In this document: positions 49,271 to 58,232 of the stretch, piece by piece | Layout of the letters: every line of letters begins with the position of its first letter | How positions within the stretch are numbered: the stretch's first letter is position 1 | Assembly (NCBI GenBank): GCA_963837335.1 | Contig: CAWINS010000006.1 | Span: 186,001 to 250,000, forward strand | DNA: 64,000 nt | Direction: 5' to 3' | Source: RYN-230 sp963837335 | GTDB taxonomy: Bacteria > Actinomycetota > Actinomycetes > Streptosporangiales > Streptosporangiaceae | The notes under the pieces: generated by a model | Told to the model about the DNA's origin: nothing | Seen by the model: only the letters and a program-made list of their open reading frames with translations | The model's database searches: none | Program-made: the position numbers and the translations under genes

Positions 49271-51862
49271 CGCGTGCTGCAGCACCTCGCGCTCGCGGTT
49301 GCTGAGATTCTCCACGACCAGGGGCATGACCTGCACCGCCGTGGCCTGCCGGGCTGCGGTGACCGGTGGCCTGGCCGGAGCGCCCGCCCGGGAGCGGGCC
49401 GGGCCGCCGTGGCTGGCCGGCCCTGGATTCAGCAACTTACGGAAGGCCCGGGCCAGGCCCGGATTGTCCTGTAGCTCGTCGTGGAGCCAGCTGCCCTCCA
49501 TGAGGAACGGCAGCCGCACCTGCTCGGCCGTGGCCAGCCGCAGAGCCCGCTCGAGCCAGCGAGCCGCGCTGCGGCGGTCCCCGATCTCATGGCTGAGCTG
49601 AGCATCGGCCAGCCAGGCCTGCAGGCGGACGTGATCCGGGACCCGGCCCCCCGCCGCGGAGCCTGCGGCCAGGGCGTGCCTGGCGGCCTGGGTGTTCCCG
49701 CCGGCCAGCCACGCGCGCGCCAGGGCCGCCGCCGCCTCCAGGGAAGAGCCAGCGCCGGCCCGGCGTGCGGCCTCGACCGCGGACGCGGTGTTTCCCTGCG
49801 CTAGGTGGGCCTGCGACTCAGCCAGCAGCAGGCGCTGTTCGAGCCAGGGCGCAGCGGACCAGCCGTGCCGGGCCCGGCCGGCCAGCGCCGCCACCGGGCC
49901 CGCGCGCCGCTGGGCCAGGAATCCGCGTGCGGCGACGAGGCAGGCCACCGCCCCGATCAGCTTGTCCGGGCAGAGCTGCAGAATCTCGTCCGCCCGCCTG
50001 AGGCAGCGCCGGGCTTCGGGCAGCTCGTTGCGTTCCACGTGAACGTAGGCCATGGCCACGGTCGCGGCGCAACTGGAGCTCTCGTCGGCCCGGGCCCGGT
50101 TGTCCCGGCCTGCGCCCACGGGCGGCATGGCCAGCTCGGCGGCGCGGCCCAGGCGGCCACGCAGGGCCTCCAGCAGGGCCAGGTGACCAAGGCAGTCGGC
50201 TCGCTGCCCGGTGTTCTGCATGGCCGCCGCGGCGCCGCTCAGCGTGACCGCCGCCTGATCGAAATCACCGGCCCACAGTTCCAGCGCTCCGCGGCCCGCC
50301 TTCACCTGTGCCTCCATATCAGGATGCAAGGCCAGCTGATCGGCCGGAATCTTGCCGACCAGGGCGGTAGCGTCCGCCGCCGCGACCTCGCCGGCCTGAA
50401 GTTCCCCCTGGCGTTGCGCCAGGCCGAGCCGGATGACCGCCCGGGCGAGCCGGGACGGAATTTCCTCATCGGGAGGAATCTGGTCCAGCATCTGATCCGC
50501 GACCGCGAGCGATGCGCCCGCCGAGTCATCACTTGTGGTCGCGAGCCGGAGCGCGGCCGTCACCAGCAGGGGCTGCGGTTCGCTCCAGGTTTGATCCTGC
50601 GGGATGCACTGCAGTACCTCGGCGAGCGGCTGGACGCCAGGTGGCTCCATGAGCTGGTCGACGACCAGCTCATCCACGGCTATCCGGGCGGCAAGTTGCC
50701 AGTCGCCTCCCGCCACGGCCTGCCGGGCGGCCTCGGCGGGGGTCCGGTTCTTCCGGAGCCACCGGGCGGCCCGCCGGTGCAAGTCACGCTCCAGGCCAGG
50801 GGATTCGCGGCGGAGTTTCAGGCGCAGCACGTCCGCCAGCAGCGGATGGTAGCGATACCAGCCATCACCAAGAGGCTGGATGAGGGCGTTGGCCTGGGCC
50901 AGCGCGGGCAAGTCGGTGGCGGGCTCGGCACTGGCCAGCTCGCCGGCGAGATCGGCGTTGACCTGATCAAGGATGCTCGTGCGCAGCAGGAAGGACCTCA
51001 TGGCCGCCGGCAGGGTGCTGAGTACCTCCTCCACCAGGTAGCCCGCGACGGCGCTGTCCTCGGCGGCGATGTGCTTGACGAACAGCGCCGGGTCAGAGTG
51101 GGTCGCCATCGAGATCGCGGCCAGGCGCAGGGCTGCTACCCATCCGTCGGTCCGGCCGGTGAGGAAGCCCAGCGAGTCGGCGGGCAGCGCGATGCCGTGC
51201 TGCTCCATCAGCTGGCCGGCCTCCTCGACGCTGAAGGCCAGCTCGCCGGCCCGGATCTCGGTCAGCTCGCCGGCCAGCCGGTAGCGGTGCAGCGGCAGCA
51301 TGGGATCGCTGCGCGAGCCAACCACCAGGCTCAACTGCGGCCTGGCGTTTCTGAGCAGGCGGGTCAGCGCGTTCAGGGTCCGGGGCTCGGTCACCAGATG
51401 GAGATCGTCCAGGACCAGGACCACTGGCGCGCCGCGTGCTGTGATCGCCGCGGTCAGCCTGAGCAGGAATGCCTGATCGACGCGACCCCGCCCCGGTGCC
51501 CAGATGTTCCCCGGGATCTCCACACCCGCGCGCCGCAGGGCCTCGACCACGTAGGACCAGAAAGCCCGGGGGCGGTTGTCGTATTCATCGAGGGTGACCC
51601 AGGCGATCGGGGGCAGGCCCGCGCGGGTGGCGGCCCACGAGGCCATGGCCATGGTCTTGCCGGCCCCGGGCGGCCCGCTGACTACGGTGAGCAGGCTCTG
51701 TCTTCCGGCGTCGATCCGCTCGTCGATCCGCGGGCGGGGCACCAGCCAGCCGGGCAGGGCGGGTGCGATGATCTTGGAGGTGAGGATGGTCTCATCGATG
51801 CTGGACGCGCGGTGCCGGGTGGGACTCGTCGCCACGCCACGGGGGCCCGAAGTCATCGTCAC
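49121..51862 (-). CDS. LAL-type LuxR-family transcriptional regulator (STAND ATPase)
   Basis: Large regulator of 913 residues of the MalT/LAL type. Walker A is GPPGAGKT (about residues 63-70) and Walker B is VVLVLDDLHLV (about 147-157). A winged-helix and a long TPR-like helical region fill about 250-800. The C-terminal LuxR helix-turn-helix has NLSNREREVLQHASELLGTA (20) and NTVKSHLKSIFRKLG. Such proteins switch on transcription after binding ATP and an inducer. The inducer is unknown. GTG at 51862 is used. The gene is divergent from a small-domain gene at 52108 and from a second LAL gene. Confidence 0.93.
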   Translation of the reverse strand: MTMTSGPRGVATSPTRHRASSIDETILTSKIIAPALPGWLVPRPRIDERIDAGRQSLLTVVSGPPGAGKTMAMASWAATRAGLPPIAWVTLDEYDNRPRAFWSYVVEALRRAGVEIPGNIWAPGRGRVDQAFLLRLTAAITARGAPVVLVLDDLHLVTEPRTLNALTRLLRNARPQLSLVVGSRSDPMLPLHRYRLAGELTEIRAGELAFSVEEAGQLMEQHGIALPADSLGFLTGRTDGWVAALRLAAISMATHSDPALFVKHIAAEDSAVAGYLVEEVLSTLPAAMRSFLLRTSILDQVNADLAGELASAEPATDLPALAQANALIQPLGDGWYRYHPLLADVLRLKLRRESPGLERDLHRRAARWLRKNRTPAEAARQAVAGGDWQLAARIAVDELVVDQLMEPPGVQPLAEVLQCIPQDQTWSEPQPLLVTAALRLATTSDDSAGASLAVADQMLDQIPPDEEIPSRLARAVIRLGLAQRQGELQAGEVAAADATALVGKIPADQLALHPDMEAQVKAGRGALELWAGDFDQAAVTLSGAAAAMQNTGQRADCLGHLALLEALRGRLGRAAELAMPPVGAGRDNRARADESSSCAATVAMAYVHVERNELPEARRCLRRADEILQLCPDKLIGAVACLVAARGFLAQRRAGPVAALAGRARHGWSAAPWLEQRLLLAESQAHLAQGNTASAVEAARRAGAGSSLEAAAALARAWLAGGNTQAARHALAAGSAAGGRVPDHVRLQAWLADAQLSHEIGDRRSAARWLERALRLATAEQVRLPFLMEGSWLHDELQDNPGLARAFRKLLNPGPASHGGPARSRAGAPARPPVTAARQATAVQVMPLVVENLSNREREVLQHASELLGTAEIAAEMFVSVNTVKSHLKSIFRKLGAGSRNEAVRRARQLQLL

Positions 51863-52107
51863 GCCTCTGCTCTAGACCGGCAGGAAACGCCGGCGATTAG
51901 GTCTTTCCTGTACGCCGCCAAGGTCTGGAGCGGGCCTCACGCCGCCAGTTACTCTCCGATACGGGTGAGTTGTCAACGGACCTTGGTCCCGGTTACCGGG
52001 ATGTCACCCGGGTGAAAACGCCACCCGTGACGGGTGTGGCGCGCCCTGGCCGGCGGCCGGATGCTTGAGATTCGGCTGACATCCGACTTCTGGTGAGGGG
52101 GCGGAAG

Positions 52108-52326
52108 GTGACATTGAGTTACTACGAGATCCGTCTGGCAGGGACTCTTCCGCCCGAAGCATTGGTGGATTTTGAGGGGCTAACCGCCGAGCCGGAGCCA
52201 GTCGCCACCGTGCTGCACGGCTCGCTACCTGACCAGGCGGCCCTGCATGGCCTTCTCGCCCGGCTCGAACTGCTGGGAGTGCGGATCCTGGAGATCCGCC
52301 GCGGGCACGAATCGCCACCCCCATAA
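52108..52326 (+). CDS. Stand-alone copy of the small unnamed domain
   Basis: Protein of 72 residues from the GTG at 52108, preceded by gaggggg. It reads VTLSYYEIRLAGTLPPEALV (20), then ATVLHGSLPDQAALHGLLAR (20) and LELLGVRILEIRR. The layout (Y-x-I...G start, D-x-A...LLxRLE...RILE end) matches residues 7-68 of the protein at 48121-48684. Its position between two LAL regulators suggests a regulatory or sensory accessory role, which is inference. Translation could also start at the GTG at 52093. Confidence 0.75.
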   Translation: MTLSYYEIRLAGTLPPEALVDFEGLTAEPEPVATVLHGSLPDQAALHGLLARLELLGVRILEIRRGHESPPP

Positions 52327-52487
52327 TCCGGGGGCAGGCGGGCCCGGGTGGCAGCGCTTCGAGGGGAAGCTGGCCGCGCCGGTGCGCCCAGCGGAAGTCC
52401 GTTTCGCCCGTGAGGGACCGGGCTGGCTACGGTTTGTGCTGCTCTGGTACCGTTCCCACGGGGGGCGGGTGCGCGGTGGTGCGTGGA

Positions 52488-54782
52488 ATGAGCGAGCACT
52501 CAGTAGTGGACGGGCGACCCCCGGGTCGGCCCGTCGTGGAGATAGTACGTCCCAGTCTCGATGTACTCCTGGAGACCAAGCTGCAGGCTCCGCGGGTCCG
52601 CCGGGAGTGGGTGCAGCGGCCCGGGCTGGTGCGGGCGCTGGACGATGTTGAGTCCAAACTCATCCTGGTTGACGCGCCGGCGGGTTACGGCAAGACGACC
52701 CTGCTGGCGCAGTGGGGCTATGCGGCCGCCGCCTCCCGGCCGTTCGCGTGGATCTCACTCGATCGCGCGGACGACGATCCCGCCCGGCTCTGGCAGCACG
52801 TAGTCTGCTCGCTGCAGCGTGTCTTTCCCGACCTCCGCGCGGCCGAGATCCTGCGGCCCCTGCAGCGGCAGGTCCCCGACGTGGAGGAGGCGCTGGCGCG
52901 CCTGATCAACGAACTGTCCTCCCTCGCGGCGCCCGTCGTGATCATTCTTGACGATTACCACGTCATCAGGGAGCGGCGCTGCCATGAGCAGCTCGAGTTT
53001 CTGCTGCTCCGCCTCCCGCCCAGCGCCCAGGTCGTCGTGAGCACCCGGGCCGACCCGCCCTTGCCGCTGGGCAGGCTGAGAGCGGCGGGGGAGATGACCG
53101 AGATCCGGATGCTCGATCTCAATTTCACCCCGGACGAGGCAGGCGCCCTGATCCAGCAGGTGGCCTCCGTCCAGCTCGACCGGCAGGCCCTGGCCGACCT
53201 CGTGGAACGGACCGAAGGGTGGCCCGCCGGGTTGTACCTGGCGGCCCTGTCCCTGCGCACCCACCCCGCACCGCGGGATTTCATCCGTGACTTCACCGGC
53301 GGCAACCGCTATGTCGTGGATTACCTCGCTGAAGAGGTCGTCAGCCGGCAGCCGGAGCATATTCGGCAATTCCTGTCCCGGACGTCGGTCCTGGGCCGGT
53401 TCACCGCGCCGCTCTGCGACGCGGTCGCCGGAACGTCGGATGCCCGGGATGTCCTCGGCGCACTCGAACGCGAGAACATGTTCCTCATCGCGCTGGATGA
53501 CAACCGGGAATGGTTCCGGTACCACCACCTGTTCGCCCAGTTGCAGCTGGCCCAGCTGGCCCGGGCCGAACCGGGCACGATCCCGGCCCTGCACCAGCAG
53601 GCCAGCGCCTGGCACCTGGCGCACGGATCGGTCGACGAGGCCGTGAGCCACGCACTCGCGGCGGGAGACGCGGCCACCTCGGTGCGGCTCATCGCCGAGC
53701 ACTGGTACCGCTACGTTGACGCCGGCCGGGTCGCCACCGTGCGCGGCTGGCTGCGCTCACTTGGTGATGAGGCGATCAGGGCCCACCCGCTGGCCGCGCA
53801 CTGCGCAGCCTGGGTCGCGGCCCTACGCGGGGACCGCGAGGGGGTACGGCTGTGGCTCCCGGTCATCGCCGAGGGCGGGAACGAGGGGCCGCTGCCCGAT
53901 GGCATGCGATCGCTGCGGTCCTCCGCCGCTCTCCTCGACGGCAGCTTCGGGTTCAGCGGGCTCGAGCCGATGCGCAGGTCGGCATCGGAGGCCGTGGAGC
54001 TGGAAACCAACCCGGTCTCGCCGTGGTACGCGCTGGCCCGGGCGGGTTACGGGGCCGCGCTCTACTTCTGCGGTGAATTCCAGGCCGCAGCGCGCCAACT
54101 GGAGCAGGCGCTATCGCAGGGCAGCTCGATCGCGCTGGTCCGCATGCTTTCCTTCGCCATGATGTCCCTGGTGGCGGTGGAGGAAGGAAGGCTGGACCAG
54201 GCGGAACAGCTGGCCCATTCGGCGCGGGACGTCGTGACCGATGACGCGCTTGGCCTGAGTGAGTCCCCGCAGGCCTCGATCGCCGTGATGGCCGTGGGAG
54301 CGGTCCTGGCCGGGCAGGGGCGGTTTGAGGAGGCCCGCGGTGAGCTGGAGCGAGCGCTCCGGTCACGCCGTCAATGGTTCGGTATCAGCCAATGGCCGAC
54401 GGTCGAGAATCTCCTGAGGCTCGCACCCGTGCGGCTGGAACTCGGCGACCTGCCCGGTGCCGTCGCCTTGCTGGGTGAGGCGCGGGAAATCCTGACCTCG
54501 TTCCCGGACGGCGCGGGAGCCCAGCTCAACCGGCTGGAACGCCTCGAACGACGGCTCGCCGGGCCGCCCCGGATCAGGCTGGCCGCCGCCGAGCCGCTGA
54601 CCGAACGCGAGCAGGCGGTGCTCAGGCTGCTGCGGGGAACGCTGTCCACCCGCGAGATCGGCCAGGAGCTGTACCTGTCCGGAAACACCATCAAGACCCA
54701 CACCCGCTCCATTTACCGGAAGCTGGGCGTCTCTAACCGGCATGACGCCGTCGAGCGCGGCCGGGAACTCGGCCTGTACTAG
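52488..54782 (+). CDS. LAL-type LuxR-family transcriptional regulator, second copy
   Basis: MalT-like regulator of 764 residues from the ATG at 52488. An earlier in-frame start at 52410 adds residues without family character. Walker A is DAPAGYGKTTLLAQWGYAA, Walker B is VVIILDDYHVI, and NRYVVDYLAEEVVSRQPEHI (20) is typical of the family. TPR-like helices fill the middle. The LuxR helix-turn-helix is PLTEREQAVLRLLRGTLSTR (20) with GNTIKTHTRSIYRKLG. It differs substantially from the first LAL protein, so these are old paralogs rather than a recent duplicate. Target genes are unknown. Confidence 0.93.
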   Translation: MSEHSVVDGRPPGRPVVEIVRPSLDVLLETKLQAPRVRREWVQRPGLVRALDDVESKLILVDAPAGYGKTTLLAQWGYAAAASRPFAWISLDRADDDPARLWQHVVCSLQRVFPDLRAAEILRPLQRQVPDVEEALARLINELSSLAAPVVIILDDYHVIRERRCHEQLEFLLLRLPPSAQVVVSTRADPPLPLGRLRAAGEMTEIRMLDLNFTPDEAGALIQQVASVQLDRQALADLVERTEGWPAGLYLAALSLRTHPAPRDFIRDFTGGNRYVVDYLAEEVVSRQPEHIRQFLSRTSVLGRFTAPLCDAVAGTSDARDVLGALERENMFLIALDDNREWFRYHHLFAQLQLAQLARAEPGTIPALHQQASAWHLAHGSVDEAVSHALAAGDAATSVRLIAEHWYRYVDAGRVATVRGWLRSLGDEAIRAHPLAAHCAAWVAALRGDREGVRLWLPVIAEGGNEGPLPDGMRSLRSSAALLDGSFGFSGLEPMRRSASEAVELETNPVSPWYALARAGYGAALYFCGEFQAAARQLEQALSQGSSIALVRMLSFAMMSLVAVEEGRLDQAEQLAHSARDVVTDDALGLSESPQASIAVMAVGAVLAGQGRFEEARGELERALRSRRQWFGISQWPTVENLLRLAPVRLELGDLPGAVALLGEAREILTSFPDGAGAQLNRLERLERRLAGPPRIRLAAAEPLTEREQAVLRLLRGTLSTREIGQELYLSGNTIKTHTRSIYRKLGVSNRHDAVERGRELGLY

Positions 54783-54833
54783 GGCCTGTTTCAAACTCGC
54801 TGCGGGCTGCACGGCAGGTGCAGGGCGTCCTGA

Positions 54834-55511
54834 TCATTCCTGCCATCCTCTGGTCACGGCGAGCCGGTTCGCCCATTGCGTTTCCCCGGATCCTCCTGGC
54901 TGTTGCTGGTGGCTGAGGTCAAGCAGTGACCGGCACCGGCTGAGCATGGCCGCGTGGCGGGCCTGCCAGGGCGGGATATCCCCGCCATACGCGTCGAAGA
55001 ACACGCCGAGCTGGCTTACCAGGCGGGGATGGTGCATGCGGATGATCCATTCACACCACGCGATGTCCTCGACCGGGTGTCCCGCGTGGGCCCATTCCCA
55101 GTCCAGGACCGCAGTGATCTGCAGGGCCGCCGGGTCGAGCAGGACGTTCTGGGGGCCGTAGTCACCGTGCACAAGCACCTGGCCATCACCTGCGGCGGTG
55201 GTGAGGGCTGCGATCCCGCCCGTGCCGAGCTGGTGGATTCGCCAGAGCATGGTCCCGCAGGCGCGCAGCACGCCGTCCGCCCGGCCAGCGTCAAGCAGTT
55301 CCTGTCCGTGGATACCGTTCATGAACGTCATGGTCAGGCACCCGTCGCTGTAATCCAGGATCCGCGGCACCGGCACCTGGCCTGGCAAGGCGTGCAGCAT
55401 GGCCTGCTCACGACGGGACCGGGCCAGCGCGCCGGGCCCCCGGTAGCACTTCACGACGGTCGCCCCGTCTCCGAGCGTGCGGTTGGTGTAGCTGTGCCGC
55501 AAAGGCCGCAT
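54834..55511 (-). CDS. Aminoglycoside phosphotransferase-like kinase
   Basis: APH/choline-kinase-fold protein of 225 residues. The catalytic loop is VLVHGDYGPQNVLLD (Asp in HGD, Asn four residues on), and the metal-binding segment is VLDWEWAHAGHPVEDIAW. The N-lobe is short, with VVKCYRGP as the probable ATP-contacting lysine. Substrates of such proteins range from antibiotics to small metabolites, so resistance is not implied. The N-terminus is about 30-50 residues shorter than typical APH enzymes. ATG at 55511; the gene is convergent with the second LAL gene. Confidence 0.82.
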   Translation of the reverse strand: MRPLRHSYTNRTLGDGATVVKCYRGPGALARSRREQAMLHALPGQVPVPRILDYSDGCLTMTFMNGIHGQELLDAGRADGVLRACGTMLWRIHQLGTGGIAALTTAAGDGQVLVHGDYGPQNVLLDPAALQITAVLDWEWAHAGHPVEDIAWCEWIIRMHHPRLVSQLGVFFDAYGGDIPPWQARHAAMLSRCRSLLDLSHQQQPGGSGETQWANRLAVTRGWQE

Positions 55512-55627
55512 CCCTCATCCTGGCCACGAGTGGCTCCGCCAGGACTTATAAAACAGGCCGTCGGGCCGGCCTCACCCGCCGGGAGGGGTTCTGGTCCACG
55601 CCCCGCGGATCCCAGGGGCGAGGAGCT

Positions 55628-56350
55628 TTAATTCCCGGGTTTGGGCGGGAAGTCGGCCGAGGCGCTGTCCACGAGGTTGCGCGCGGTGTCGGTGAGCCGC
55701 TGGTTGCTCTCCCTGGCGTGGTCGCGCAGCAGCGCGAACGCCTGGTCCATGGCGAGGTTGAAGCGCTCGGCCAGCTTGCCCTTAGCCTGCTCGATGATGA
55801 TCCGGCTGTTCAGCGCGGCCTGGAGTTGCTCGGCGATGGTCTCGCTGCGGCGCAGGTTCCGCTCCTGCAGCAGTCCGATGGTGGCCACGTCGGCCAGGGC
55901 CTGGCCGACACGCAGATCTGCTGGTTCGAACGGGTCCGGCCCGGCCCGGAACAGGTTGAGCGCCCCGATGACCTGGCCCCGCAGGCGCATCGGCAGGGCC
56001 TCCACGGTGCGGAACCCGGCCTGCACGGCAGCGGCGGCGAACTCGGGCCATCGCTGACCCGGCCCGGCGAGGTCAGCCGCGCTGACCGGCTGGCCGGTGC
56101 GGAAGCAGTCCAGGCATGGGCCCTGGTCATTCTGGATCTGGAACAGCTCAATCAGCTCGGCTGCCTCGCTGGATGCCGCCGCGATGCGCAGTTCGCCGCG
56201 CGGGTCAGCGAGCACGACCCCGGCAGCGGAAGCGGCGAGCAGCCGGACGCTGCGGTCCGTGAGCATGTGCAGGAAGTCGATGATGTCGAAATCGGCGACC
56301 ATGGTGTCTGCCAGGTCGACGAAGGTGTCGGACAGTAGTTCGGAATCCAT
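55628..56350 (-). CDS. GAF-ANTAR domain protein
   Basis: Protein of 240 residues. A GAF domain spans about 20-155 (ASAAGVVLADPRGELRIAAA, 20; GPCLDCFRTGQPV). An ANTAR domain at about 165-225 is signalled by LQAALNSRIIIEQAKGKLAE (20) and DQAFALLRDHARESNQRLTD (20). ANTAR domains bind nascent RNA hairpins and prevent termination, and the GAF domain probably senses a small ligand or redox state. It is followed by a second GAF-ANTAR protein on the same strand (56420). The targets are unknown. Confidence 0.9.
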   Translation of the reverse strand: MDSELLSDTFVDLADTMVADFDIIDFLHMLTDRSVRLLAASAAGVVLADPRGELRIAAASSEAAELIELFQIQNDQGPCLDCFRTGQPVSAADLAGPGQRWPEFAAAAVQAGFRTVEALPMRLRGQVIGALNLFRAGPDPFEPADLRVGQALADVATIGLLQERNLRRSETIAEQLQAALNSRIIIEQAKGKLAERFNLAMDQAFALLRDHARESNQRLTDTARNLVDSASADFPPKPGN

Positions 56351-56419
56351 CTGGTCACCCTCTCGTCGGTGGGCAGCAAGTACGGGCGGCTGGCGCCGCG
56401 CGGCGGGCTGGCGCGGGCA

Positions 56420-57178
56420 TCATGGCTCGCCATCCGGGGCCGGATCCGGATCCAGCCGCAGGCGGCGGGCGACGATGTCGCGGGCCACGTCAGCGAGTCG
56501 CCGGTCTTTCGCATAAGCGTAGGCGCGGAGCCGGACATAAGCCTCGGCGGCGGTCACTCCCAGCTGCACGGTCAGCATGCCAGTCGCCTGGTCGATCTGG
56601 GCCCGGTGCCGGGCCAGGTCCGGGGGCCACAGGTCCAGGGCCCTCCCGTTCACTCCGTTGTACCCGCGGGTGACGTCGCCGCCCGCGTCGTCGAGCAGGA
56701 ATACGGTCGCGGCGTCCGCGAGAATGAGGCACTCGCCGAACTGCTCTGGGGAAAGCGGGCCGGGCGAGTCGCGGTACAGGCCCATCACCCCGCCCTGGAT
56801 CGCCCCAATCGTCAGCGGGAACGCGAAAACCGCACCCACGCCGATCTGACGGGCTCCCGGCGTGAACGCGGGCCATCGCCGGCTGGGCTCGTCAGCCTCC
56901 AGGTCGGCGACCAGGACGGGCGCGGCCAGCGCCTGCGCGTCCTGGCCTGGTCCCTCGCCGAGCGTCAGCTGCAGCTCGGCCAGTTGCTCGGAGACCGGAT
57001 CCGTCACGCACATGATGACGTCCGGCGTCTGGCCGCTCGCCGCGGTTATCCATGCCCCGCGGACCCCTTCTGACGCCACCGCCACCGCGCACACACTGGC
57101 CACTGAGACCCCCCGGTCATGCCGGGATGCATGCTCCGCGATCCGGCCCCAGAGGACCGCACGCGGGCTCTGCGTCAC
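56420..57178 (-). CDS. GAF-ANTAR domain protein, second copy
   Basis: Protein of 252 residues from the GTG at 57178, which follows GGGAG; an in-frame start at 57226 adds 16 residues. The GAF domain is at about 25-170 (LTLGEGPGQDAQALAAPVLV, 20; AVFAFPLTIGAIQGGVMGLY, 20). The ANTAR domain is at about 185-240 (HRAQIDQATGMLTVQLGVTA, 20; AYVRLRAYAYAKDRRLADVA, 20). It lies 69 bp upstream of the first GAF-ANTAR gene, with which it is probably co-transcribed. As for its neighbour, RNA antitermination is the family's known role. Confidence 0.9.
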   Translation of the reverse strand: MTQSPRAVLWGRIAEHASRHDRGVSVASVCAVAVASEGVRGAWITAASGQTPDVIMCVTDPVSEQLAELQLTLGEGPGQDAQALAAPVLVADLEADEPSRRWPAFTPGARQIGVGAVFAFPLTIGAIQGGVMGLYRDSPGPLSPEQFGECLILADAATVFLLDDAGGDVTRGYNGVNGRALDLWPPDLARHRAQIDQATGMLTVQLGVTAAEAYVRLRAYAYAKDRRLADVARDIVARRLRLDPDPAPDGEP

Positions 57179-57263
57179 CTGTGCTCCCAGTTGTACTGCG
57201 CGATGGTATCCAGCACCGTACGCCACCGGCAGTGAACCTGGCCATGCGGCCGGCCTGGCCTGC

Positions 57264-57911
57264 TCAATGGCCGGTCAGGTGGATAACGCCCACGTCATGC
57301 AGGCCGTCGAGGGCCAGCTGGACCGCCAGCGCGGCGAGCAGGAATCCGAACACCTTCTCGGTTATCAGCATCCGGCTGGCATCCAGGTGGTTGCTGACCT
57401 GCACGGCCCACCGGAAGATCAGCACGTCGAGCGCGAGCACCACCGCGAGGATGCCGATGGCGACCGCGACCACGGCCACCGATTTGGCTTCCGCGGACAC
57501 GGTCACCAGGACGACAATGCCCGCCGGGTTGAGCAGGTAGGGCACGGCCAGAGGGTAGACCGCCAGCCGCATCGGATCCTGGTCCCCGGCGGGGTGATGG
57601 CCGCCGGTTCCCTCGTCCCGGCCGAGCACCATGGTGACCGCGATGATGAGCAGGATGATCCCGCTCGCGACGCCGAGCGCGCCCGGCGAGAAGTGCAGCA
57701 GCCTGGTCAGCACGCCGCCGAGGACCAGCAGGAGGAGGGCGACCGTGGCGGCGGTGGTCAGCATCTTGCGCAGGACGCGGCGCTTGGTCGCCTCGGGCAT
57801 TTCGCCGGTCATCTCGAGGAACGGCACCAGCGCGATCTTGGGTCCGACTCCGATCAGGAGCAGCAGGAACGTGTCGATGACGAAGGTGACGTTCAGCGAC
57901 TCGAGTTCCAT
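57264..57911 (-). CDS. MarC-family integral membrane protein
   Basis: Membrane protein of 215 residues with six hydrophobic segments, typical of the MarC/UPF0056 family. Family segments are LLLLIGVGPKIALVPFLEMT (20), KMLTTAATVALLLLVLGGVL (20) and the conserved YPLAVPYLLNPAGIVVLVT. The biochemical function of MarC proteins is not established; the old link to multiple antibiotic resistance is not supported. ATG at 57911 follows a gaggggcagctgg stretch. The divergent 321 bp to the next gene is described separately. Confidence 0.88.
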   Translation of the reverse strand: MELESLNVTFVIDTFLLLLIGVGPKIALVPFLEMTGEMPEATKRRVLRKMLTTAATVALLLLVLGGVLTRLLHFSPGALGVASGIILLIIAVTMVLGRDEGTGGHHPAGDQDPMRLAVYPLAVPYLLNPAGIVVLVTVSAEAKSVAVVAVAIGILAVVLALDVLIFRWAVQVSNHLDASRMLITEKVFGFLLAALAVQLALDGLHDVGVIHLTGH

Positions 57912-58232
57912 ACCAGCTGCCCCTTCGGCCTGCGGCTGACTCCCGGTGAGTCCGGGACGGCTTGGCCCGCCGGACGCGCAGAGGATCCCCGTGAGGGATG
58001 ATGGCGCTGCCGTCAGCCGCTGTGGTCACCCTAGCCGGGTGACCGGCGGGCCCGCCCGGGCGAACCGCCCAGCCTGGGGTCACGCCCCAGTAATAGGGTG
58101 CGGCCCCGGCAGCAATGACAATCCCGGTATTTAGCCCAAACATATCTGGCTCGCCGGGCTGGTCGGCGCGGACGCCCATGGGACTGGCTGAATTACATCC
58201 GGCGCTGGCCAAGTTTTGTCTATCCTCGGAAT
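57912..58232. other. Divergent intergenic region, no gene seen
   Basis: 321 bp between the MarC-like gene and the sulfotransferase-like gene. No credible coding frame or tRNA was found. The last ~100 bp (58110-58230) are clearly less GC-rich than the surroundings, with stretches such as tatttagcccaaacatat, and probably hold the promoter of the rightward gene. Confidence 0.6.

Noticed and set aside
49805..52015. A 736-codon plus-strand frame opposite the LAL regulator
   Set aside because: Antisense to a protein with Walker A, Walker B and LuxR motifs; no domain is recognisable in the antisense product.
54834..55511. Antibiotic-resistance gene (aminoglycoside phosphotransferase)
   Set aside because: The fold is APH-like, but the same fold serves many small-molecule kinases and nothing in the context points to resistance.
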